DNA of 5,536 nucleotides from Prevotella sp. (GTDB lineage Bacteria > Bacteroidota > Bacteroidia > Bacteroidales > Bacteroidaceae). Under the pieces are notes generated by a model, which worked only from the letters and a program-made list of their open reading frames with translations, was not told the DNA's origin and made no database searches. Position numbers and translations under genes: made by a program. Below are positions 1 to 5,294 of the stretch, piece by piece (position 1 is the first letter of the stretch; each line of letters begins with the position of its first letter). The stretch lies in contig JAIJUV010000177.1 of assembly GCA_022732315.1 (NCBI GenBank), positions 1 to 5,536 on the forward strand. The letters are read 5' to 3'.

Positions 1-89
1 TCAAACTTCGTCTTGCCTTTCTGCATGCAGAGATACTTGTCAGCATGGCAAACAACGGCTGCAACCACATTATAATGTTTCATTGTCAT
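1..89 (-). CDS. Nudix (MutT-like) hydrolase, N-terminal fragment
   Basis: The first 29 codons of a minus-strand gene are visible before the left edge cuts it. They read MTMKHYNVVAAVVCHADKYL and continue CMQKGKTKF. This matches the first beta-strands of Bacteroidetes MutT-type (deoxy)nucleoside triphosphate pyrophosphohydrolases, where a VVAAVI strand is followed by a hydrophobic strand ending in QRGK or QKGK. Family members hydrolyse oxidised or non-canonical nucleoside triphosphates to monophosphates. The Nudix box (GX5EX7REUXEEXGU) would lie outside the window, so catalytic competence cannot be judged. The start may be 89 or the in-frame ATG at 83, which gives MKHYN and looks more typical of the family. 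Only 16 bp separate it from the helicase stop, with no promoter or terminator between, so co-transcription with the helicase is likely. The family call rests on the N-terminus only. Confidence 0.72.
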   Translation of the reverse strand, partial: MTMKHYNVVAAVVCHADKYLCMQKGKTKF

Positions 90-105
90 TTCTTATTATA
101 AAAAA

Positions 106-3100
106 CTATACATTTGCCAAAGTTGCTGCATACTCATATACAGAGCCAGGCATTGGAGTCTTCAGATTCCAAACAATCTGCATCGGCTTATTGCCCTCAA
201 AACTATCAAGAGTAACCTTGCCAAGATAAACATAGCCAAGGGTGCGATACTTGTTTTCAGCAGCATTTCTCTGCTTTCTTACAAACAACAGCATCTCTCT
301 CGAACCCTTTATATAGCTCTGACCTGTAGGCGATTCCTGTCTGACTGAGTTCTGAGTTTCCCAGTGAAACTTAACAGCGGTCTGGGCAAAGTCCTTATAG
401 TTGGTATTCGAACCCTCTTCTCTATCCTTGATGACATCTACAAACATCGCTTCCATAGGTATTCCATTCAGCGTATTACGTTCGCAACCCTCTCTACTTG
501 ATGACATTTTCTGCAAAGTAGAAGTCTCGATAGCTACCTGTATCTGGGCTTTGGTATATACTCCGTGAAGTTTCAACGGGAACGAATCTCTGAAAGCAGA
601 ATTATCTTCCTGCTCCAATGCGTTACAGCGAGACATCAATATCTCTGTCAGCTGACATACCTCATCCGCAAAGAGTTCGTCCTCGCTTAACCTATTGAAC
701 ATCAGCTGCAAGCTATCATATTCGCCAGCAGAGATATACAAATCATAATATAACATCAACGCCATCTTCTGCTCCCTAGGAGTCAGCAATCCCTCGCTCA
801 CCTTAAAACGGCGAGCAGCCAAATTGTGGATAAAACTGAAGTAAGAATAAGAATCTGTAGAGAACCATTTCTTGCTCACGGCACGAGATAATTCTACATT
901 AAACGCCGACTCCTTAGCAGTTACTCCCGCCAGACAGCAGAGGCTATTCCAGGTTGTGCCATTATAGAGCTTTTCCAACGGCACATGAGTGAGTCTGAGG
1001 AAAGAAGCAAGCGATAATGGTTCGCTGAATTTCTGCTCAAACTGCTTGATGGTCTGAATGATTCTAGTCTTCTTAAAACTATTAATATAGCCATTGATAT
1101 TCTGAATGATATACTCCTTTGCCTTAGGCTCCAACTGGATGGTACAGCCCAACGGAAGATGAGGAAAATCCTTTTCCACCTCTTCCTTCACGCTCATGGA
1201 TGTTCGTCCCATCAACGCACGGAACCGGTCCATGTAATTGAACTCGGCACGAGAATGGCCTACGAAATCCAAGACTGTAAGATACTTCTTATCTTTGGCT
1301 TTTCTCAGACCACGACCAAACTGCTGCAGGAAGATAGTCAAACTCTCTGTCGGACGAAGGAAGAGCACTGTATCTATCGCAGGAATATCAACACCCTCGT
1401 TAAACATATCTACTACAAAGAGGTAGTTGATCCTCTTCTCAGCCAAACGTTTTATCTCAACATTTCTATACTTAGAATTCTCGCTCGTCAGAACCGCAGA
1501 CTTCAATCCAGCCAAGGTAAACTTGGCATTCATGTAGTTAGCATGCTGCTGGTCTACACAGAAGCATAAAGCCCTAACATCGTTATAGTTAGGCAAATAT
1601 TTCTCTAAGGTTTTGAAGATAATATTGGTTCGTAAATCGTTGTTGGTATAAATTTTAGAGAGCTCTGAAGCCACGAATCTGCCTCGCTCCCATTTCACCT
1701 CAGACAAGTCTACAGAATCGGTAATGCCGAAATAATGGAATGGAGACAGCAGGCGATTATTCAGAGCGGTATCCAAACGTATCTCTGCCGAAATCTGATG
1801 ATTGAAGTATTGGGTAATATCGTTGTTATCCATTCGCTCAGGCGTGGCGGTGAGTCCCAAAAGTACCTTCGGCTTGAACTTATGCAAAATCTTCTGATAG
1901 GTATCCGCTACGATATGATGAGCTTCATCAAACACGATATAGTCATAATAATCATCTGGCAGCTGGAGCTTGTCCAATCTGTTATTCAGCAAATCCTTTG
2001 ACGCAAAGAGATGCGAATATGAAGAGGCTTCATGCCCACCATACCACATATCACCGAAATTCGGATCTCCCAATACCGCACGATAGGTAGCACAAGCCTG
2101 TTTGATAATCTCTTCACGATGCACCACAAAAAGGAAATTAGCCTTCGTATGCTGCTCTTTAAAACGCTTATAGTCGAAAGCAGCAATAACCGTCTTACCA
2201 GTACCTGTGGCAGCAACTACCAGGTTTCGCCAGTTGTTATGATAACGGCGTTCCTTCTCCAGCCTATCCAGGATATCACTCTGATATTCTTTGGCTTGCA
2301 TCAAGTCGAGTACCGAATAATCTATTCCTTCAGAAGTCTGAGCGTTCTTATCCAACGCCTTCTTCAGGCGCTCGCTATCCCGATTCAGACTGAAAGTTTC
2401 GAATACATCCTGTTCCCAATAGGTATCAAATGTATTCTTCACGGTAGCGAAAATGTGCGGCAATTCCATCTGAGTTACCTTCACATTCCACTCTAAGCCT
2501 TCGGTCAATGCAGCATGAGAAATATTGGAAGAGCCAATATAAGCCGTATGGAAGCCGCTATCGCGCATAAACACATAAGCCTTGGCGTGAAGGCGGTCTA
2601 AATCGCTATGATAAGAGATTTTGATTTCGGTATGAGCCAGTTTGGAAAGCTTCTCTACAGCCTTATATTCCGTAATCTGCATGTAGGTGGTGGTTATCAC
2701 TCTCAAACATCCGCCACGTGCCACAAACTCCTGTAATTCGGGCAGCATCATATTCAAGCCGGACAAACGGATAAAGGAAACCACGATATAAATCCTATCT
2801 GCAGACAGGATTTCTTTCTTCAGTTCGCTAATCATATTTACAGAGTTCTTTGCCCCTGTAAAAAGACTACTTTTAGTAAGCGAAGTAAGTGGCGTGATAC
2901 GCTGTATATACTTCTGTAAATCAGGATAATCGCACTTCGTCTTATCAATGACACTTGTCAGGATAGAGTTGCTGGCATCTACCAAATCATCCTCATAGTT
3001 CTCTATGGCAAACTTTTCGCCCAACTCCTTTATCACATCATTGGTGAACTGAATGCACTTTTCTACTCCATTTTCCTGCTGAGCCACATCATCTATCGTA

Positions 3101-3252
3101 CTCTGAATCAAGGCGTAAAGATAACGTGAAAGATATTGAATCGCCTCATCGCGACCAATTTCCTTCATTCCTATATGATATATTTTTCTATCATACTTTT
3201 CAAGTTTTGCCTTGAAGAGTTGGTTTATGATTTGTTCGTATAATCCAGCCAT
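106..3252 (-). CDS. PLD-nuclease / DEAD-DEAH (SF2) helicase fusion, DUF3427-type
   Basis: This 1048-aa protein is counted here from the ATG at 3252. Residues 1-130 form a helical N-terminal region. About 145-285 is a phospholipase-D nuclease domain with an HxK motif (H222, K224), D231 and GSSN (240-243), the BfiI-like single-copy type that normally dimerises. About 317-500 is the first RecA domain, with a YQ motif, Walker A GTGKT (350-354), DEAH (442-445) and TATPER (468-473). About 545-700 is the second, with FNEGVDIP (617-624) and QFGRGLR (644-650). The long C-terminus resembles DUF3427, ending in a YLG...KPMQIVWNL pattern. Every helicase motif and the PLD core look intact, so an ATP-driven DNA (or RNA) translocase coupled to a nuclease is expected in the cytoplasm. 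An upstream ATG at 3312 is in frame but lies upstream of the -7 box at 3289-3297, so a transcript from that promoter would not contain it. Such fusions resemble restriction or defence enzymes; the exact substrate is unknown. The stop is TAG. Confidence 0.93.
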   Translation of the reverse strand: MAGLYEQIINQLFKAKLEKYDRKIYHIGMKEIGRDEAIQYLSRYLYALIQSTIDDVAQQENGVEKCIQFTNDVIKELGEKFAIENYEDDLVDASNSILTSVIDKTKCDYPDLQKYIQRITPLTSLTKSSLFTGAKNSVNMISELKKEILSADRIYIVVSFIRLSGLNMMLPELQEFVARGGCLRVITTTYMQITEYKAVEKLSKLAHTEIKISYHSDLDRLHAKAYVFMRDSGFHTAYIGSSNISHAALTEGLEWNVKVTQMELPHIFATVKNTFDTYWEQDVFETFSLNRDSERLKKALDKNAQTSEGIDYSVLDLMQAKEYQSDILDRLEKERRYHNNWRNLVVAATGTGKTVIAAFDYKRFKEQHTKANFLFVVHREEIIKQACATYRAVLGDPNFGDMWYGGHEASSYSHLFASKDLLNNRLDKLQLPDDYYDYIVFDEAHHIVADTYQKILHKFKPKVLLGLTATPERMDNNDITQYFNHQISAEIRLDTALNNRLLSPFHYFGITDSVDLSEVKWERGRFVASELSKIYTNNDLRTNIIFKTLEKYLPNYNDVRALCFCVDQQHANYMNAKFTLAGLKSAVLTSENSKYRNVEIKRLAEKRINYLFVVDMFNEGVDIPAIDTVLFLRPTESLTIFLQQFGRGLRKAKDKKYLTVLDFVGHSRAEFNYMDRFRALMGRTSMSVKEEVEKDFPHLPLGCTIQLEPKAKEYIIQNINGYINSFKKTRIIQTIKQFEQKFSEPLSLASFLRLTHVPLEKLYNGTTWNSLCCLAGVTAKESAFNVELSRAVSKKWFSTDSYSYFSFIHNLAARRFKVSEGLLTPREQKMALMLYYDLYISAGEYDSLQLMFNRLSEDELFADEVCQLTEILMSRCNALEQEDNSAFRDSFPLKLHGVYTKAQIQVAIETSTLQKMSSSREGCERNTLNGIPMEAMFVDVIKDREEGSNTNYKDFAQTAVKFHWETQNSVRQESPTGQSYIKGSREMLLFVRKQRNAAENKYRTLGYVYLGKVTLDSFEGNKPMQIVWNLKTPMPGSVYEYAATLANV

Positions 3253-3288
3253 ATTACTTTCTTTATTTGACTTTGTTACTTCTAGGAT

Positions 3289-3297
3289 GCAAAAGTA
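3289..3297 (-). promoter_or_regulatory. Bacteroidetes -7 box for the helicase-Nudix operon
   Basis: Read on the minus strand the site is TACTTTTGC, an exact match to the Bacteroidetes TAnnTTTG element. Transcription would begin a few bases downstream, near 3284-3286, leaving a leader of roughly 32-35 nt before the ATG at 3252. The leader is A-rich (AAATAAAGAAAG), as is usual for ribosome loading in this phylum. I see no clear -33 TTG at 19-21 bp, so the promoter may be weak or need an activator. Confidence 0.6.
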
Positions 3298-3374
3298 CAA
3301 AAAAGAATCCATTTACATCATCTTTTCTCCTATTTTTTTTCGGCTTGTATATCATATTCGGGGTGGTATTTTAA

Positions 3375-3462
3375 AGCTTTTGCCCTTTCAGGGCGCCAGG
3401 CGTGCGGACATGAATACCCAGGGCGGATGCCCTGGGCTAGGAGCTTCTGCCCCTTCAGGGCG
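3375..3462. repeat. REP-like intergenic hairpin block
   Basis: Three short hairpins are packed here. The first is GCCCT-TTC-AGGGC at 3382-3394. The second has a perfect 8-bp stem, CCCAGGGC at 3417-3424 and GCCCTGGG at 3429-3436, with a GGAT loop. The third is GCCC-CTTCA-GGGC at 3449-3461. The first and third sit in a 21-nt direct repeat (3375-3395 and 3442-3462, 19 of 21 identical), so the element is two similar arms flanking a stronger central hairpin. The block is much more GC-rich than its surroundings. Conceptual translation gives ALKGQK/AQGIRPGY/RPERAKAL-like strings that I recognise as common spurious ORFs over Bacteroidetes intergenic repeats. Comparison with REP or RAYT-mobilised elements is an inference; no transposase is visible. 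Confidence 0.7.
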
Positions 3463-3524
3463 TGAGGGGAATGGCAGGGATGCGTGAGGGGAATTGCAGG
3501 GGGCGTGAAGAGTATTGCTGTGCG
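3461..3524. repeat. Imperfect 21-22 bp tandem repeat, three copies
   Basis: Three consecutive units start with CGTGA at 3461, 3483 and 3504. Copies 1 and 2 share CGTGAGGGGAAT then GCAGGG with one internal mismatch. Copy 3 is degenerate, with about 15 of 21 positions matching copy 2. The unit directly abuts the last REP-like hairpin. No coding role is apparent. Confidence 0.65.
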
Positions 3525-3684
3525 GTCTACGAGGAGGCTTGCAGGCGGCATTCAAGCCAAAGAAGAAGTTCGTTACGATTTGCCTGGGCGTGGATTTCAA
3601 TGAGGACATTTTTGCTTATTTTCCCTTCTTTTTAGTTGCATTCAAACAAAAACCGCCATTAAACCACTAAAATTCCATAAAATC
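3525..3684. other. Non-coding remainder of the divergent intergenic region
   Basis: No gene is supported here. The only structure I see is GGCTTG at 3536-3541 with its inverted copy CAAGCC at 3553-3558, separated by 11 nt. From about 3601 the base composition shifts to AT-rich, marking the edge of the GC-rich repeat block. Together with the repeats on its left, this makes the helicase-to-155-aa-gene interval about 500 bp without a gene. Confidence 0.5.
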
Positions 3685-3714
3685 AATGTATGCTATTCCG
3701 TACTAGCATACATT
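3685..3714. promoter_or_regulatory. Perfect inverted repeat, probable operator
   Basis: AATGTATGCTA at 3685-3695 and its exact reverse complement TAGCATACATT at 3704-3714 flank an 8-nt spacer. The 30-bp site ends 4 bp before the -33 element (3719-3723) of the 155-aa gene. It lacks a T-run and a GC-rich stem, so it does not look like a terminator. The size and symmetry suit a dimeric DNA-binding protein. The downstream gene product is the obvious candidate ligand, but this is inference. Confidence 0.6.
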
Positions 3715-3718
3715 CGCA

Positions 3719-3751
3719 TTTTGCCGTTTAATACATAAATTGTACTTTTGC
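3719..3751 (+). promoter_or_regulatory. Bacteroidetes -33/-7 promoter for the 155-aa gene
   Basis: The -33 TTTTG lies at 3719-3723 and the -7 TACTTTTGC at 3743-3751, with 19 bp between them, close to the ideal arrangement for the Bacteroidetes primary sigma factor. Transcription should start near 3754-3756, giving an unusually short leader of about 15 nt before the ATG at 3770. Confidence 0.78.
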
Positions 3752-3769
3752 AGAACTTTGAAAAATAAA

Positions 3770-4237
3770 ATGGCAACAATAAATGACTTAAAAGCAAAGT
3801 TAATCCAAGAGGATAAACTGATGTCTATCGAAAGGATTAATGAAATACGAGAGAAAAACATCCTCTCGTATATTAAGTCCTTTATTGGTCAACAAGGAGA
3901 CTTTATAAGACCCAAAACTTTCTCCGAAATTACAGGAATCTCGGAACATTCTATTTCCAGAACTCTAAATACATCACACTTGAGACCAGAGCAGCAGCTG
4001 AGATGGTGCCTTTGCATCTGGAATAACTGGGATAGGATAGTTGAAGAATTGGATAAAAAACACAAGGCTATCAACCTGAAGTTTGATAAGAAACAATTCC
4101 TAGAGGATTTCAATCAAGCCTTTCGTCATTTTTCGGATATTGTTTATCTGATGAAGGATTTCAATACTCTTGAAGAAAACATCAATATTTATCAACAGAA
4201 ATATTGTAGAAAGAGTTACAGAAATGGAAACTCTTAG
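3770..4237 (+). CDS. Unrecognised 155-aa protein, possible HTH regulator
   Basis: I do not recognise a named family. The protein starts MATINDLKAK. Residues 11-45 are charged and helical. Residues 51-67 (FSEITGISEHSISRTLN) have the spacing of a Cro/XRE-like helix-turn-helix, with the ISEHSIS turn and recognition-helix shape. A Trp-rich patch (W79, W84, W87) follows, then a basic and helical C-terminus rich in F, Y and K. No signal peptide or membrane segment is evident. An in-frame TTG at 3740 would extend it by 10 residues, but that codon sits at the -7 box and would not be transcribed, so ATG 3770 is chosen. It is divergent from the helicase operon and carries its own strong promoter with a palindrome just upstream, which fits an autoregulated DNA-binding protein. 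Function remains unproven; it could equally be an unrelated small protein. Confidence 0.72.
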   Translation: MATINDLKAKLIQEDKLMSIERINEIREKNILSYIKSFIGQQGDFIRPKTFSEITGISEHSISRTLNTSHLRPEQQLRWCLCIWNNWDRIVEELDKKHKAINLKFDKKQFLEDFNQAFRHFSDIVYLMKDFNTLEENINIYQQKYCRKSYRNGNS

Positions 4238-4284
4238 AGTAGTTTGAATTCAAGTCATCAAATAAAATATAAGATAACCGGTCA

Positions 4285-4298
4285 AGATGCTAACATCT
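4285..4298. other. Small hairpin after the 155-aa gene
   Basis: AGATG (4285-4289) and CATCT (4294-4298) flank a CTAA loop. The stem can extend by two pairs across a one-base bulge. No T-run follows, so it is at best a weak 3' end for the preceding transcript. Confidence 0.25.
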
Positions 4299-4379
4299 GA
4301 AGCCTAGTATTAACATAAAAATAATCAACAACCAGAAAGTACACACATCCTACCCGCCCCCACACCTTACGATAGTAGG

Positions 4380-4421
4380 CGCTCGGCAGTTCTCCAGCGG
4401 CTTACGCTAAAAACGTTAGCG
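4380..4421. other. Two adjacent hairpins in the leader of the 51-aa gene
   Basis: CGCT at 4380-4383 can pair with AGCG at 4396-4399. CGCTAA at 4405-4410 pairs exactly with TTAGCG at 4416-4421 across an AAACG loop. They lie about 60-100 nt before the start of the 51-aa gene in an otherwise empty 246-bp gap, where I found no TAnnTTTG promoter. They could be a leader structure or the remnant of a repeat; nothing identifies a known riboswitch. Confidence 0.3.
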
Positions 4422-4483
4422 CAAACACACGTCCTTTACTAAAATGAGGAGGAAACAGTTAACAACAAAATCAATAAAAGAAG

Positions 4484-4639
4484 ATGAAAGCATTTTTCTT
4501 AGGCAAATTTATTCGCTTTGTAATAAAGCACTTCACCATCGTTATCAACAATACTATCCAGATGAATGGTGGTCAGTATATCGAGCACATGAACAACTAT
4601 CAGGGAAAGGAGGATGAGAAATGTCTGGACAAAGAGTGA
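4484..4639 (+). CDS. Unrecognised 51-aa protein, motif shared with next gene
   Basis: The product begins MKAFFLGKFIRFVIKHFTIV, a stretch of alternating hydrophobic and basic residues that could form a cationic amphipathic helix. The second half is polar and ends in an acidic/lysine tail. Residues 25-41 (IQMNGGQYIEHMNNYQG) align with residues 7-24 of the following protein (IIMN-G--Y-EH--NY-G), with 10 of 17 aligned positions identical. This supports this frame over the competing +1 frame that opens at 4444. The start is preceded by an A-rich stretch (AATAAAAGAAG) typical of the phylum. Its stop lies 19 bp inside the next gene, so the two are probably translated together. I cannot name a function. 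It could be a membrane-active peptide, or a small partner of the 131-aa protein. Confidence 0.55.
   Translation: MKAFFLGKFIRFVIKHFTIVINNTIQMNGGQYIEHMNNYQGKEDEKCLDKE
4606..4613 (+). promoter_or_regulatory. Strong Shine-Dalgarno inside the 51-aa gene
   Basis: AAAGGAGG ends 7 nt before the ATG at 4621. A near-perfect anti-SD match is unusual in Bacteroidetes, where most genes have none. It fixes the start of the 131-aa gene at 4621 and suggests efficient re-initiation by ribosomes leaving the 51-aa gene. Confidence 0.65.
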
Positions 4640-5016
4640 TCATCATGAACGCTGGTAGCTCGTACTTCGAGCATGTGGAGAATTATTATGGCAGCAATGC
4701 CTGTGAGCAAAACTCATGCAGAAATGCTGAGATGCCGGCTGAGCTGAAAACGGAAAAGGCTCAGAGGATAAAGAACAACCTGATAGAGATAGGCTTGGTA
4801 ACCGAAAATTTCATGCCCTCAGGACTGTCTTCATCCGAAGCTGCCATCCTTGCCAACCAGATAGGTACAGAGTTGAAAATCGATAATATATGGAGCGTAT
4901 TCGGCAATTATTGGGGTCCTAATCCGAACTCGATGAGAGCCGCCTACAACCGAGGTATGGAACAGAAGAAAACGGGTGCCTTCCTCGAAAAAGTGATGCC
5001 TGCTATCAGAGGTTAA
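4621..5016 (+). CDS. Unrecognised 131-aa Bacteroidetes protein
   Basis: Three parts are visible. Residues 7-24 hold the IIMNAGSSYFEHVENYYG segment shared with the upstream 51-aa protein. Residues 25-45 are a polar linker with two cysteines (C29, C33). Residues 45-128 are a helical domain containing LSSSEAAILANQIGTELKI, W91-F94-W98, NPNSMRAAYNRG and QKKTGAFLEK. The W..F...W...N...R..YN...QKKT..F pattern resembles C-terminal domains I recall from many small Bacteroidetes proteins on mobile elements, but I cannot give it a validated family name. No membrane segment or catalytic motif is seen. The start is set by the SD at 4606-4613. The gene overlaps the previous one by 19 bp and is followed by a GTAC palindrome array and a terminator-like hairpin, so it is the last gene of its transcript. 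Function unknown. Confidence 0.75.
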   Translation: MSGQRVIIMNAGSSYFEHVENYYGSNACEQNSCRNAEMPAELKTEKAQRIKNNLIEIGLVTENFMPSGLSSSEAAILANQIGTELKIDNIWSVFGNYWGPNPNSMRAAYNRGMEQKKTGAFLEKVMPAIRG

Positions 5017-5025
5017 TCTGGCAGG

Positions 5026-5056
5026 TAGTACTAGTACGCGTACATAGTACGTACTA
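5026..5056. repeat. GTAC palindrome array
   Basis: Five GTAC tetramers occur in 27 bp (5028, 5034, 5040, 5047, 5051). They build nested perfect palindromes: GTACTAGTAC at 5028-5037, GTACGCGTAC at 5034-5043 and TAGTACGTACTA at 5045-5056. The whole can fold as TAGTAC/GTAC against GTAC/GTACTA with a 2-nt bulge and a 9-nt loop. It starts 9 bp after the stop of the 131-aa gene. It could be a binding array, a transcript 3' structure or a recombination site; the sequence alone does not decide. Confidence 0.6.
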
Positions 5057-5078
5057 GGTAGAAGCGAGAAATTTGCCT

Positions 5079-5087
5079 TACCTTTGC
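5079..5087 (+). promoter_or_regulatory. -7-like box overlapping the terminator arm
   Basis: TACCTTTGC matches the TAnnTTTG element exactly, but no TTG is present at the -33 distance. If used, transcription would start near 5090-5092 and serve the 35-aa ORF and the VirE_N-like gene, for which no other promoter is visible. The match could be fortuitous. Confidence 0.4.
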
Positions 5088-5131
5088 CCCCGGAATTCAG
5101 AACCAATGCGGTCTGAGTTTCGGGGGCTTTT
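5086..5131 (+). terminator. Rho-independent terminator-like hairpin
   Basis: The left arm at 5086-5101 (GCCCCCGGAATTCAGA) pairs with 5112-5127 in a 16-bp stem containing two G-T pairs, around a 10-nt loop. TTTT follows at 5128-5131. The base of the stem is seven G-C pairs next to the T-run, as expected for a terminator of the 131-aa gene transcript. The T-run is short, so read-through is possible. Confidence 0.7.
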
Positions 5132-5185
5132 GTGTATCTGCACATCAACCGTGGTGGGAGCCTCCAATCTTCTAAATTATTTAAA

Positions 5186-5293
5186 ATGATGGAAGTGAAA
5201 GCGTATGTGTTCAGTCCTCCTTACAGACGGCTGAGAGTGGTGAAAACGGAAGAGGGCATTACCCCACAAACCAATCTTTTATTAACGAAATAA
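5186..5293 (+). CDS. Small 35-aa ORF, possible leader of the VirE_N-like gene
   Basis: The product reads MMEVKAYVFSPPYRRLRVVK and then a polar tail ending LLLTK. It is unrecognised, basic in the middle, and has no membrane segment. Two adjacent ATGs (5186 and 5189) are both possible starts, after an AT-rich stretch without a Shine-Dalgarno. Its TAA stop is followed by one nucleotide and then the ATG of the VirE_N-like gene, so translation of the two could be coupled. Short length makes a chance ORF a real alternative. Confidence 0.42.
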   Translation: MMEVKAYVFSPPYRRLRVVKTEEGITPQTNLLLTK

Positions 5294-5294
5294 C

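Noticed and set aside
1159..2496. Plus-strand ORFs of 62-154 aa opposite the helicase
   Set aside because: They are antisense shadows of a long gene with intact, ordered helicase motifs and have no promoter or family signal.
3375..3524. CRISPR array
   Set aside because: The repeats are too few, unequal and directly abutting or hairpin-based, with no regular unique spacers and no cas genes.
3330..3609. Two overlapping 73-aa minus-strand ORFs and a 91-aa plus-strand ORF across 3212-3609
   Set aside because: They run over the GC-rich hairpins and tandem repeat, translate to low-complexity repeat-derived strings (ALKGQK, RPERAKAL), and have no supported start sites. They are spurious.
3740..3769. 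TTG-initiated extension of the 155-aa gene
   Set aside because: The TTG sits at the -7 box, upstream of the expected transcription start.
4370..4425. tRNA or other structured RNA gene
   Set aside because: Only two short hairpins can be formed; there is no cloverleaf, T-loop motif or CCA end.
4444..4617. 57-aa ORF starting MRRKQLTTKS, in the same frame as the 131-aa gene and separated from it by one TGA
   Set aside because: It could suggest an interrupted longer gene, but the competing 4484 frame carries the motif shared with the 131-aa protein, and the 131-aa gene has its own strong Shine-Dalgarno. The 4444 frame is more likely a shadow.
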